From an uncultured Roseburia sp. (GTDB taxonomy: Bacteria > Bacillota > Clostridia > Lachnospirales > Lachnospiraceae), in the NCBI GenBank assembly GCA_934317215.1, contig CAKREH010000023.1, forward strand, positions 1-55,589: a DNA stretch of 55,589 bases, given 5' to 3'. Shown here piece by piece: positions 1 through 7,948 of the stretch. How positions within the stretch are numbered: the stretch's first letter is position 1; the number at the start of each line of letters is the position of its first letter. A program made the position numbers and the translations under genes. The notes beneath the pieces were generated by a model. The model was given only the letters and a program-made list of their open reading frames with translations, was not told the origin of the DNA and did not search any database.

Positions 1-500
1 GTCCGATTGCACCGGGAACGAATCCGGCAGCGAGTGATCCTGCGCTCTTTACATCCTTTACGATCCCGGATTATCAGGAAAGTGATTTTATAAACCTGCA
101 GCATGATGGCAGTGTGACGGAAAATTTAACCGTAGTAGATCATGTTGGAAGTACTTATTTAAAACAGATCACAGTGCATGTAGTTGACACAACGCCTGTA
201 AATGTGAAACCGGAAGGAAAAACCAGGTTTATCAGTGAGAAATATTTTCAGACAGATCATGAACATGGCGGACTGGAAGAAAATTCTATCTGGATGACAG
301 ATCCGGAATATCACAGCGTGCTGCAGAACGCGTTTAACAATTTGAAAAACGACACGCCGGAAGATGAGTTTTTGATTCCACATGAAACGATTTTGGAAAT
401 GAAACAGTACATCCAGGATCACGGGATTGGAAACAGCAAAGAGCCTGGAGCATTGACCGAGTTTTATAATCGGTTTATGGCGCCGAATAAAGTAAGATAA
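1..500 (+). CDS. C-terminal part of an Ig-like surface-type protein (5' end outside window)
   Basis: The frame is open from base 3 to the TAA at 498-500, so this is the tail of a longer gene. The first 60 or so visible residues alternate hydrophobic and polar positions and end in VVDTTPV, which resembles the end of a bacterial Ig-like surface-protein domain. The last 90 residues look helical. There is no LPXTG motif or terminal membrane helix, so cell-wall anchoring is not supported. The genes that follow are typical of conjugative elements, which suggests cargo or a structural protein of such an element. I do not recognise the family. Confidence 0.6.
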   Translation, partial: PIAPGTNPAASDPALFTSFTIPDYQESDFINLQHDGSVTENLTVVDHVGSTYLKQITVHVVDTTPVNVKPEGKTRFISEKYFQTDHEHGGLEENSIWMTDPEYHSVLQNAFNNLKNDTPEDEFLIPHETILEMKQYIQDHGIGNSKEPGALTEFYNRFMAPNKVR

Positions 501-503
501 AAA

Positions 504-550
504 TTGCGACGTCGCAACACAGGGAAGATGATACATGAACATCTTCCCTG
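504..550. terminator. Palindrome and stem-loop after the partial gene
   Basis: TTGCGACGTCGCAA (504-517) is a perfect palindrome. It is followed by an 11-bp stem, CAGGGAAGATG (520-530) with CATCTTCCCTG (540-550), around a 9-base loop. There is no T-run, so this may be a weak terminator or a processing stem. The GGAAGATG/CATCTTCC core recurs in the hairpin at 3450-3474. Confidence 0.45.
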
Positions 551-598
551 TTGTACGTTGTAGAATAATAAGTGATGTGCTATGATTTGGAGGAAAAG

Positions 599-802
599 AT
601 GATTATAATTTTAATTATATTGATAATTTATACGGTCTTTTTAAATGTTATGCTGCAGTTCTTTTATAAAGAGTATAGGCTTTGCAAACTGGAACTTGAT
701 TTGATAAAACGGACTGCGGAATGGAGTGTGTATGAAGAGGGAAAAAAATTGATTTCTGGTAATTCGTCACAGGCGATAACTGGAATAGAAAAAAATAGAT
801 AA
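599..802 (+). CDS. Small single-pass membrane protein, unknown
   Basis: This 67-residue frame begins at an ATG preceded by GGAGG (589-593) at good spacing. An upstream GTG at 572 is in frame, but the ribosome site falls between the two, so 599 is preferred. Residues 2-22 are almost wholly hydrophobic, then a basic and acidic tail follows. The protein may have a short cytoplasmic tail behind one helix. The stop lies next to a run of A bases where another frame with antitoxin-like sequence begins, so a frameshift joining the two cannot be excluded. Function is unknown. Confidence 0.4.
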   Translation: MIIILIILIIYTVFLNVMLQFFYKEYRLCKLELDLIKRTAEWSVYEEGKKLISGNSSQAITGIEKNR

Positions 803-941
803 GGCATTAGAAGAAAACCGTGAAAAGGCAACAGAACAAAATGCAGAATATCTTGCTATGTTGGATAAATCTATTGCCGAAGCAGAAGCGGGGAAATTTA
901 TTACAAAGACAATAGGCAAGTTGGAAACATATGAAAAATGA
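789..941 (+). pseudogene. Remnant of an antitoxin-like gene (C-terminal part only)
   Basis: After a TAG at 786-788 the frame codes about 50 residues including MLDKSIAEAEAGKFI and TKTIGKLE, ending at TGA 939-941. This resembles the C-terminal part of Phd/RelB-type antitoxins that neutralise type II toxins. No start codon with a ribosome site precedes it and the DNA-binding N-terminus is missing. No partner toxin for it lies downstream, where an unrelated BrnT/BrnA pair begins 58 bases later. It is best read as a decayed toxin-antitoxin locus. Confidence 0.5.
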
Positions 942-963
942 ATGTTGTTTTATGAAAATATAC

Positions 964-992
964 TTGACAAATAATTATAATATAATTACAAT
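964..992 (+). promoter_or_regulatory. Promoter of brnTA with overlapping AT-repeat operator
   Basis: TTGACA (964-969) and TACAAT (987-992) are separated by 17 bases. The -10 box lies inside near-repeats of ATAATTATAAT and ATAATTACAAT that run up to the ATG at 999. This is a plausible site for autorepression by BrnA. Transcription would begin at or very near the start codon. Confidence 0.6.
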
Positions 993-998
993 ATAATT

Positions 999-1289
999 AT
1001 GAAAGAGATAGAATTTAATTGGGATAAAAATAAGAATGAAATTAATAAGAAAAAGCATGGCTTATCTTTTGAGGAAGCGGTAGAAGTTTTTGAGGATGAA
1101 AATGCTATCCTTTTCGATGATCCGGATCATTCACTGGATGAAGATAGATTTCTGATTATTGGTGCAATCAGATCAACGAAAATATGTATTGTAAGTCATT
1201 GTTATCGAGATAATGACAATGTAATTCGTTTGATTTCTGCAAGAGAAGCAACTAAAAACGAGAAAAGGATATATCAGGAAGGGTGGTAA
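999..1289 (+). CDS. brnT: BrnT family toxin
   Basis: The 96-residue protein begins MKEIEFNWDKNKNEINKKKH and carries GLSFEEAVEVF, a D-P-D-H segment and a late SAREA-T-E-K-Y-E block, all characteristic of the BrnT family (COG2929). BrnT proteins are RelE-fold ribonucleases that stop translation and are held by BrnA. The expected BrnA gene follows after a 2-base gap. No Shine-Dalgarno precedes the ATG, and the predicted transcription start lies at the codon itself, so leaderless translation is possible. Length is normal for the family. Confidence 0.85.
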   Translation: MKEIEFNWDKNKNEINKKKHGLSFEEAVEVFEDENAILFDDPDHSLDEDRFLIIGAIRSTKICIVSHCYRDNDNVIRLISAREATKNEKRIYQEGW

Positions 1290-1291
1290 AA

Positions 1292-1507
1292 ATGAGAGAG
1301 GAATATAACATTAAAGAATTAAATCCGAGAAAGAATCCATATTCAAAGAGGATAAAAAAACAGGTAACAATAAATCTTGATGGAGATGTGATTGATTATT
1401 TTAAAAAGCAGTCGGATCGATCGGGGATACCATATCAGACATTAATAAATTTATATCTTTCGGATTGTGTAGCGCAGAAACGAGAGCTGCAGATGTCCTG
1501 GAAATAG
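1292..1507 (+). CDS. brnA: BrnA-type antitoxin
   Basis: This 71-residue protein lies directly after brnT. Its second half, KKQVTINLDGDVIDYFKKQS followed by GIPYQTLINLYLSDC, is the ribbon-helix-helix DNA-binding pattern of BrnA and CopG-like antitoxins. ATG 1292 is chosen because the strong ribosome site GGAAGGGTGG (about 1278-1286) sits just upstream; an earlier GTG at 1283 lies inside that site. BrnA should bind BrnT and repress the shared promoter. Its own terminator seems to have been pushed 1.9 kb away by the intron that begins 23 bases downstream. Confidence 0.8.
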   Translation: MREEYNIKELNPRKNPYSKRIKKQVTINLDGDVIDYFKKQSDRSGIPYQTLINLYLSDCVAQKRELQMSWK

Positions 1508-1530
1508 AAAAAAATAGAATAAGCAATGAA

Positions 1531-1607
1531 TCGAGTAGGAGGCTAACCATTAGTTGATTAGCCGACCTCTCACACCACCGTGCGTACCGTTCGGTACACG
1601 GCGGTTC
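1531..1607 (-). ncRNA. Group II intron domains V and VI
   Basis: The reverse complement of 1573-1607 begins GAACCGCCGTGTACCG and ends ACGCACGGTGGTG, a typical class C domain V with an AGC-poor bacterial core. GTGAGAGGTCGG then leads into a domain VI stem (GGCTAATC and GGTTAGCC) carrying the presumed branch-point A. Confidence 0.85.
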
Positions 1608-1608
1608 T

Positions 1609-3021
1609 TTAGTTTTCGTAGACTACTAGATAATAGTCAAGCATGGATGTATATCCTAACTTGGCTATTATTTTATTCGAAAAGATTTGGTTCAAGACTT
1701 TCGCCATTCTCCAATAGCCTTTTCTACTGTTGGCTAATTCCTTGGCTTTCCAATCCTCTAATCCTAGTGCTTTCAGCATTCGGCACTTTGTTTTGATTTT
1801 CTTCCACTGTTTCCAATAGACCGCTCTGATTCTGCGTCTTGCCCATTCGTCCGTTTTCTGGAGAAGTTTCTTCATGTCTGCAAGTCTAAAATATTCTACC
1901 CATCCTCGCACATACTCTTGATACTTCTTTTCTCGCACTTCATTGCTTATCCTTTTGTTCCTGTCAGTAAGTTCTCTGATTCTATTCTTCATCTTTGCTA
2001 CTGACTTCGGGTGTACTCTAAATCTGCATTTACCTTTATGTCTATAAAAGCTATATCCGAGGTATTTGACTGTGCTGATATGAGCCACCTCTGTTTTCTT
2101 CCGATTTACTATAAGAAATAGTTTCTTTTCAATAAATGGAATAATGTTCTTCAAGGTTCTTTCTGCACTTTTTCTGCTCTTGCAGAAAATCATACAATCG
2201 TCTGCGTATCGGACAAATCTATGCCCTCTATTCTCCAGTTCCTTATCCAACTCATTTAGCATTACATTACTAAGCAATGGGCTAAGCGGACCGCCTTGTG
2301 GCATTCCAACCTCTGTACGTTCAAACATTCCATTTGCGATTACTCCCGCATTCAGATATTTGTGTATTAAGGATATAACTCTGCCATCTTTGATGGTTCT
2401 TGACAATACTTCTATCAGCTTATTCTGGCATACTGTGTCGAAGAACTTTTCCAAGTCCATATCTACCACATATACATAGCCATCATTTACGTTCTTTTGG
2501 CATTGTCTGAGAGCATCGTGTGCTCCTCGCTTTGGTCTGAAACCGAAACTATTTTCTGAGAATTGCTCCTCATAGATTGGCGATAATTCCTGTGCTATTG
2601 CCTGTTGAATAACTCTATCAACAACAGTAGGAACTCCTAACTTTCGAAATTCACCTTTTGTTTCCTTGGGTATTTCTACCCTTCGAACTGGGTTTGGCTT
2701 ATACTTTCCTTCCCTTATCTCTTGGATTAAGGAATCTTGGTTTTCTCTAAGGAAGGGCAGAAGTTCATCCACCTGCATACCATCGATTCCACCTTTTCCT
2801 TTGTTTTTCTTGACTTGTTTATAGGCATTGTTTAGATTGCCTTTTCGCAAAATCAAATCCAAAAGATTGTTCGTCCAATAGTCTGTGATGACACCGCTCT
2901 TTTCAGCAATCTTAGAGTAGTCGAACACTTCTGCATACTCTTTCTGTTCCGCAGATACCATTTGCAGATAGTCTTCCATATGAAGTTGTCTGTTCTTAAA
3001 TCTACTTTCAGTTACATTCAT
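1609..3021 (-). CDS. ltrA: Group II intron reverse transcriptase/maturase
   Basis: This 470-residue protein is the intron-encoded reverse transcriptase that helps splicing and copies the intron during retrohoming. Visible motifs are RRVEIPK (about 113-119), the FRPKRGAHDA block (161-170), VVDMDLEKFFDTV (185-197), GMPQGGPLSPLL (239-250) and the catalytic YADD at 272-275. The maturase domain follows, with RGWVEYFRLAD (372-382) and a W-rich basic stretch to about residue 415. There is no HNH endonuclease domain, as expected for class C. No frameshift or missing catalytic residue is seen. Confidence 0.95.
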   Translation of the reverse strand: MNVTESRFKNRQLHMEDYLQMVSAEQKEYAEVFDYSKIAEKSGVITDYWTNNLLDLILRKGNLNNAYKQVKKNKGKGGIDGMQVDELLPFLRENQDSLIQEIREGKYKPNPVRRVEIPKETKGEFRKLGVPTVVDRVIQQAIAQELSPIYEEQFSENSFGFRPKRGAHDALRQCQKNVNDGYVYVVDMDLEKFFDTVCQNKLIEVLSRTIKDGRVISLIHKYLNAGVIANGMFERTEVGMPQGGPLSPLLSNVMLNELDKELENRGHRFVRYADDCMIFCKSRKSAERTLKNIIPFIEKKLFLIVNRKKTEVAHISTVKYLGYSFYRHKGKCRFRVHPKSVAKMKNRIRELTDRNKRISNEVREKKYQEYVRGWVEYFRLADMKKLLQKTDEWARRRIRAVYWKQWKKIKTKCRMLKALGLEDWKAKELANSRKGYWRMAKVLNQIFSNKIIAKLGYTSMLDYYLVVYEN

Positions 3022-3445
3022 TGCTTGTGTCTCCTAAAGTTCAGCCCTTCGCCAGTGTTTGCAACCACTGGTTTACTATGGCTTCTGCTGACTTCTCGCC
3101 ATTCGTTGTTACTGACGGTTTTCTTACTCTGTTTCCAACCGCTGACGAGACCTCCCTTGGTACCACACATCACTTTCTCTCCATATATCTGCCACATTTA
3201 CTACAGTTAATTCCGAGTAGTTATTGGACTTTAGTTTGTATTGCAACCTTATCCTTAACTGTAGCCTGATGTGATTTCTGTTCGTCAGACCAGAGATTTG
3301 CCTCCACCTTCCTTCAGATTCCCCTCACGTTAATCATAGCAACTCTATGAATAGGACACCCTTGGTCTTGGCTATATCCTTCCCACTACTAGGGTGGATT
3401 AGGGACTTTCACCCATTAGAAACGTGCGCCGCAAGGCGCACATGT

Positions 3446-3481
3446 AAAAGGAAGATGACAAAAGAGCATCTTCCTTTTTTT
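3446..3481. terminator. Bidirectional terminator, target of the group IIC intron
   Basis: GGAAGATG (3450-3457) pairs with CATCTTCC (3467-3474) around a 9-base loop. A T-run follows on the plus strand (3475-3481) and TTTTACAT follows on the minus strand just before the intron. Without the intron this hairpin would stand about 30 bases after brnA, so it was probably the brnTA terminator. Confidence 0.8.
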
Positions 3482-3534
3482 ATCTGTATTTTCCTAAAAG
3501 AAACGAAAACAGTAAAATCTTTTCTTTTGTTCCG

Positions 3535-3563
3535 TCGAAAGGGAGAACGCTATTTTTTATACT
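3535..3563 (+). promoter_or_regulatory. Possible promoter of the 3604 gene
   Basis: TCGAAA (3535-3540) lies 17 bases before TATACT (3558-3563). The -10 box is good and the -35 box is weak. The position, about 40 bases before the start codon and after the terminator, is reasonable. Confidence 0.35.
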
Positions 3564-3603
3564 AAATCTATGATTATAAAATTTAGCAGGAGGAAATTTA
3601 TTT

Positions 3604-4149
3604 ATGGGACAATTTAGCTGGATTTATTCAGACACAGATGAACAACTGGTGGATAACAAAAAAGCAGGTTCATATCTGCTAGTTCCGCCGCCTTTTCAGG
3701 GAAAATACGGAAAATCAATTTATGAGGGTTACTATGATGGTTATGGGCATTTTGGACAATATGACGTTTATGATCTGGTCATTGAGTGGAATAAGCATAT
3801 GATTCCAGAAATCATCGAACGTATTGAAACGGGAAAATGGCGTTGTGACTGCAATGAAAGCAATGTGCGGAATCTTCAGAATTATTATGATGGGAAAGAG
3901 CTCGATTGTGAGTTGAGATTGCTGGGCATTGTTATTGCCTGCTACGATGAAGATAATTTTGTCTTAAAGTATCCAATTAAAATTACCAGTAAAGAGATGG
4001 AATATGATGAAGCAAGTCCATCGAAAGGTGATCCGAATCAGGGATGGGAAAATTGTGAAGATGAAGAGGATTTTCAGGTAGAAGAAGAGATTTACGAAGA
4101 TGAAGAAGAAATGGAAGAAATACAGTTTAGAAAAGGAAAGGCAAGGTAA
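3604..4149 (+). CDS. Acidic conjugative-element-type protein, unknown
   Basis: The 181-residue protein starts after AGGAGGAAATTTATTT. Its first 140 residues are mixed and rich in aromatic residues (YEGYYDGYGHFGQYDVY). The last 40 are strongly acidic, with EDEEDFQVEEEIYEDEEE. Its neighbours, a short acidic ORF and a large ArdC/LPD protein, are typical of integrative conjugative elements in Clostridia. The final EEMEEIQF is repeated in the next ORF by a 19-base direct repeat. I do not recognise a function. Confidence 0.65.
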   Translation: MGQFSWIYSDTDEQLVDNKKAGSYLLVPPPFQGKYGKSIYEGYYDGYGHFGQYDVYDLVIEWNKHMIPEIIERIETGKWRCDCNESNVRNLQNYYDGKELDCELRLLGIVIACYDEDNFVLKYPIKITSKEMEYDEASPSKGDPNQGWENCEDEEDFQVEEEIYEDEEEMEEIQFRKGKAR

Positions 4150-4157
4150 TTTATCAA

Positions 4158-4385
4158 ATGTATGGAATTATATCAGGAATTGTAGACGAGAACCATGTGC
4201 TGGTTAAGCCATTTTGGGAGGAAGAGATGGTAGCTGTTTATGGAACAGATGAAGAGATGGAAGAAATACAGTTTATATTAGACTGCAGCAAGCGTGAAAG
4301 AGATACAACTTCTTTGATTGTATTTTTCGATGAAGAGCTGCTGGAATTAAAACAAGGAGAGGAGGGAACAGGATATGGAAAATAA
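4158..4385 (+). CDS. Small acidic protein of the mobile element, unknown
   Basis: This 75-residue frame sits 8 bases after the previous gene and overlaps the next by 11 bases, so the three are probably one operon. The ribosome site is an AAGGCAAGG at somewhat long spacing. The first 30 residues form a beta-like stretch (GIISGIVDENHVLVKPFW). Residues 34-40 repeat the EEMEEIQF end of the upstream protein at the DNA level. It could be a true small protein or a product of partial duplication. Function is unknown. Confidence 0.5.
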   Translation: MYGIISGIVDENHVLVKPFWEEEMVAVYGTDEEMEEIQFILDCSKRERDTTSLIVFFDEELLELKQGEEGTGYGK

Positions 4386-7140
4386 TGAAGAAAAATATAC
4401 CAGATTGTTCGCAGCTGTGGAAGAAGTAATAAGAAGTTCTTTTGCGGATAATAAAGGTATGCGGCAATTTCTTGATTTTCAGATGCAGATACCTGGTTAT
4501 TCGATACATAATACGGCTATGATCATGGCTCAAAGACCAGATGCTTTGAAAGTACAGAATTTCCGGTATTGGAAAAGTAAGGGATTATATGTACATGCTG
4601 GCGAACAGGGAATAGCTGTTCTGGTTCCTGCACCAGGAAGCAATGGACGTTTGATTTTTAAAATGGGATATGTGTTTGACATGAAACAGACAAATGCCCG
4701 GCCGGAAAAAATGAAAGAATTACTTTTAGAAGGACAAACAGAGACAATAGAGAAAGAAAAAATAAAGTGGCTGCTCACAGAATTAAGACTCACGACAGAG
4801 AATGAAACGTTAAAACGGTATTTGTTTTATGATGTAGCGGATAATGGCACAGATATAGACATTGAAAACCGGTTACAGGTCGAAATGGTAAACTATATGG
4901 TTTACAGGTATTATGGGTTCAATATGGAAAGTCATTCATTTCCAAGTTTGGAAGAAAAAGCAATCAGGGATATGAAGATCTCAGATAAGAAAAATTTGCT
5001 GCAACATGCCAGAAGACATGCCGATGAAATTATACAGTTGATCAACAGCCAAATTCCAAAATTAAATGAAATGAAAGAAAATTCAAAGGAAGATGAGCCT
5101 GCAGAAACAGAAATTTTGGACAGGGTTGTTGACCAGAAGCCTGTATCGGAGAATACTATGCCGGAAAAAGAACCGGCACAAAATAAGATTGAAGATTTTG
5201 GGAAGAAGATTGGCGGGGCAAGAAAAGATTTATGGAAAGACCGTGGTCTGGATATTATAGATATTCAGGATATGAATACTGCAGAAGCGGCAAAGTATAT
5301 TACAAAAGACAATATCTGGAAAAAACCTGATTATATGAAATTGATACAGGAGGGGATGCCTGTTCATGCAGCATTTTTTATGAAAGAAGTTCGTAATGCC
5401 CTGCCGGTTAAAGTAACGTATACCAGGGATGATGTTACTCCGGAACAGATCAGAAAACGTCAGGAAGATTATATCCATTTGATCCAGGATGTAAGGGATA
5501 TGTTATTTGAGGTAAAGACAGATCCGGATATTGAGTCATTTTTCTTTGAATTTACACAAACGGGAAAGTATATTATGCAGACATCTGCATTTTCGGTAAC
5601 TCAGACGGAAGAAGGTTACGCAGTAACAAACAGACTAATAAAAGCAATGCAGATGAACTTAAGAACCATCGATCATAAAATTGCAAAGGAACAGTTTGGT
5701 GTATCTGAAGATGAAAAGCTGCCTAAAGGATTTTCTATTCGTTATTTGCAGGGAAAACAGGAGTATGTTGTTTTGAAGGGGAAATGCATAATTGCTGATG
5801 GTATACCGTCACAGGCAGAAGCGATTGAATGTGCGAGGAAGGTGGCAGAAAGAGGAAATAGTTCGAGAAAGAAAAAATTTGTTCCAAAACAGTTAGAATA
5901 TATTAAAAGGGATGGTCCTTCTTATGGTGTGACACCTGAGAAACCTGCAACAGGGGAACAATATATGGAACAATTTGGATTTGCCGGGGGCGAGTTTGGT
6001 AACTGGATGAGTGGAAAAGACCGGCAGGCAGCCCTGGATATGGGATATGATGCGCTGATGGATCTGGCGTATGTATTAAAAATTGATCCGTCGGATATTG
6101 CGTTAGGAAATAGATTGTCAATTGCATTTGGAGCGAGAGGAAGTGGCAATGCTCTGGCGCATTATGAACCGTTGAGGGAAGTTATTAATTTAACCAAAAT
6201 GCGTGGCGCTGGGAGCCTGGCGCATGAATGGGGACATGCATTTGATGATATAATCGGGAAAAAACTTGGACTTGAAAAGGCAGGGGGAGAACAGGCATTT
6301 ATGAGTAAATATGCTGGAAGTAATAAGATCCCACAGTCGATGAGGATGCTGATCCATACCATGAAATACCGGCCAGCTACGGAGCAGAAATTAGCCGAGA
6401 TGAATGAGACTGCATGTATTCGCGCAGAGAGATATATGAATTCTATTTTGAATCGGCTATTTCCGGAAGATACAATGGAAAGTATGTATACAGATAAGCT
6501 GAGTGAAATCAGAGAAACAATTTTATCTATGCCGGAAGAGATCAGTATTGAATTAGATGGAGCGGATCGGACGGAAGACCATAAGATCAGATGGATTGCA
6601 GAAAGGGTAGAGGAACTGAATCAATTAAGAAAAAGTGCCTTGGGACATATTATCACTAAGGATGTCAGGGATACATTATATCGTGCTGTTTATGTGTTCG
6701 AATGCACGAAAAGGAATGGATTAACCGAGGCAATGGTGGAAACAGAGTTTTTTAAAAATTCTGTAAAGGCAGATGCCATATATGGGAAAGAAGATAAGGG
6801 ATACTGGCAGAGTACGCAGGAAATGTTTGCTCGTGCATTTGCATGTTACATACATGATAAACTTCCATGGAAATCTGATTATTTGTGTGGACATTCTGAA
6901 TCTGCAGTTATGTATGATTATTCAGAGTCCGAGCCAAAGCTGATCAAAGCATTGCCGGAGGGACAGGAAAGAGAACAGCTGAATCAGTGTTTTGACAGGT
7001 TGTTTGCAGAGTGTCGTGAAATGGGATTGTTAAAACCGGCAACGGAGAACATTGATATAGAAAAATATCGTGATATGCAGTCGCAGGGAGAAAATGCAGA
7101 ATGTGCAGAATATATTCAGCAAAGAGGAAAGGTAAGGTGA
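4375..7140 (+). CDS. ArdC-like N-terminal and LPD metallopeptidase-like large polyvalent protein
   Basis: The 921-residue protein is preceded by GAGGAGGGAACAGGAT. Residues 1-90 (FLDFQMQIPGYSIHNTAMIM, then the FRYWKSKGLYVHAGEQGIAV block) match the ArdC-like single-stranded DNA binding domain of plasmid and ICE antirestriction proteins. A charged linker follows at about 230-270. From about 520 the sequence matches the large-polyvalent-protein (LPD) module, ending in GSLAHEWGHAFDD with a zinc-site HExxH at H617, E618 and H621. Such proteins enter recipient cells with conjugating DNA and are thought to protect it from host defences. Several helical blocks between 270 and 510 are unassigned. No frameshift is seen. 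Confidence 0.8.
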   Translation: MENNEEKYTRLFAAVEEVIRSSFADNKGMRQFLDFQMQIPGYSIHNTAMIMAQRPDALKVQNFRYWKSKGLYVHAGEQGIAVLVPAPGSNGRLIFKMGYVFDMKQTNARPEKMKELLLEGQTETIEKEKIKWLLTELRLTTENETLKRYLFYDVADNGTDIDIENRLQVEMVNYMVYRYYGFNMESHSFPSLEEKAIRDMKISDKKNLLQHARRHADEIIQLINSQIPKLNEMKENSKEDEPAETEILDRVVDQKPVSENTMPEKEPAQNKIEDFGKKIGGARKDLWKDRGLDIIDIQDMNTAEAAKYITKDNIWKKPDYMKLIQEGMPVHAAFFMKEVRNALPVKVTYTRDDVTPEQIRKRQEDYIHLIQDVRDMLFEVKTDPDIESFFFEFTQTGKYIMQTSAFSVTQTEEGYAVTNRLIKAMQMNLRTIDHKIAKEQFGVSEDEKLPKGFSIRYLQGKQEYVVLKGKCIIADGIPSQAEAIECARKVAERGNSSRKKKFVPKQLEYIKRDGPSYGVTPEKPATGEQYMEQFGFAGGEFGNWMSGKDRQAALDMGYDALMDLAYVLKIDPSDIALGNRLSIAFGARGSGNALAHYEPLREVINLTKMRGAGSLAHEWGHAFDDIIGKKLGLEKAGGEQAFMSKYAGSNKIPQSMRMLIHTMKYRPATEQKLAEMNETACIRAERYMNSILNRLFPEDTMESMYTDKLSEIRETILSMPEEISIELDGADRTEDHKIRWIAERVEELNQLRKSALGHIITKDVRDTLYRAVYVFECTKRNGLTEAMVETEFFKNSVKADAIYGKEDKGYWQSTQEMFARAFACYIHDKLPWKSDYLCGHSESAVMYDYSESEPKLIKALPEGQEREQLNQCFDRLFAECREMGLLKPATENIDIEKYRDMQSQGENAECAEYIQQRGKVR

Positions 7141-7220
7141 GCTATCAGGAGATGGTTCATATTTAGGATAATTTTTGATATTTCTGCGTGCACTATGGGA
7201 TATTTTACGTGTGGCATGGT

Positions 7221-7249
7221 TTGCAAATCCTATTTATTAATGCTATAAT
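7221..7249 (+). promoter_or_regulatory. Strong promoter of the ImmA/membrane-protein cassette
   Basis: TTGCAA (7221-7226) and TATAAT (7244-7249) are spaced by exactly 17 bases. Transcription would begin near 7256, leaving a leader of about 120 bases before the first gene. Confidence 0.75.
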
Positions 7250-7284
7250 AGATTTGTTGTCTTTAAAATACTTAATTCTACAAA

Positions 7285-7329
7285 TTTCTCACTTGTTTAT
7301 AGATACACTTATGACGAAAGGGTGAGAAA
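7285..7329 (+). promoter_or_regulatory. Inverted repeat in the cassette leader
   Basis: TTTCTCAC (7285-7292) and GTGAGAAA (7322-7329) are perfect complements separated by 29 bases. They could form a leader stem-loop or a split operator. The right arm covers the alternative GTG start at 7322, so pairing might affect translation start choice. Confidence 0.4.
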
Positions 7330-7375
7330 GATCGGAACAGTAATTTATTTACATAATGTGATAAGGGATAAAATC

Positions 7376-7948
7376 ATGTCAAAGAAGAGTACACCAGAAT
7401 ATGTTAAAGAAATACGAAGAAATCAATATTCCATGGATGGAAATATTGAGAAAATTTTTTCAGAATGTGAAATTACATCATATCCTATTAATGTCTTTCA
7501 AATAGCCAGAAAATTAGAGTTTGATATTATTTATGGGAAATTTAAACAAGATAATGTTTATGGTGTTATGTGGGATGGCGATGAGCCTTTAAACGTTGGT
7601 GGAAAACAAATGTATCGGGCAATTTTGCTAAATAAGCAAGATTCATTGGAGAGACAAGCATTTACAGTGGCACATGAAATCGGTCATTTTATGCTTCATT
7701 GTAAGGATAATACAAATTTTTATGAACGGTATCATGGCGGTGTAGAGCAGACAGACAGTCAAAAGTTAATAGAGGATCAGGCGGATTTTTTTGCGGCTAA
7801 TTTACTCCTTCCTAAAAAACTCATGAAAGCCTATATATCGCAGCATAGTAATCTGTCAAGGTCAGATCTTATTTCAAAAACATGCAAGGATTTTTTGGTG
7901 GAAAAAGACACGGTAGTTAGGCGTTTTGAGGAATTAGGCTATGAGTGA
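7376..7948 (+). CDS. ImmA/IrrE family metallo-endopeptidase
   Basis: The product has 190 residues if ATG 7376 is used; it is preceded by AAGGGA at workable spacing. GTG 7322 would add 18 residues but has no room for a ribosome site. The core is FTVAHEIGHFMLH with zinc ligands H100 and H104 and catalytic E101, plus the later EDQADFFAANLLLP segment, which supplies the third ligand. These are hallmarks of ImmA/IrrE peptidases (COG2856), which usually cleave a helix-turn-helix repressor. No such repressor is next to it; the gene overlaps a membrane-protein gene by 8 bases instead. Confidence 0.9.
   Translation: MSKKSTPEYVKEIRRNQYSMDGNIEKIFSECEITSYPINVFQIARKLEFDIIYGKFKQDNVYGVMWDGDEPLNVGGKQMYRAILLNKQDSLERQAFTVAHEIGHFMLHCKDNTNFYERYHGGVEQTDSQKLIEDQADFFAANLLLPKKLMKAYISQHSNLSRSDLISKTCKDFLVEKDTVVRRFEELGYE

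Larger units (their letters stand above)
1530..3441 (-). mobile_element. Group IIC intron (about 1.9 kb)
   Basis: On the minus strand the element starts with GTGCGCC at 3441, forming the hairpin GTGCGCC-TTGC-GGCGCAC, and ends with CTCCTACTCGAT at 1530. Domain V and VI sequences precede that end and a reverse transcriptase lies within. Directly upstream of the 5' end is a hairpin with a T-run (3446-3474), the standard target of class C introns, which insert behind terminators. It lies antisense to brnTA. Ends, ribozyme core and ORF look intact, so the intron may be mobile. Confidence 0.9.

Noticed and set aside
2962..3565. Plus-strand open frames in the intron 5' region
   Set aside because: They cover the complement of the structured intron domain I and the terminator. 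They are unlikely to be genes.
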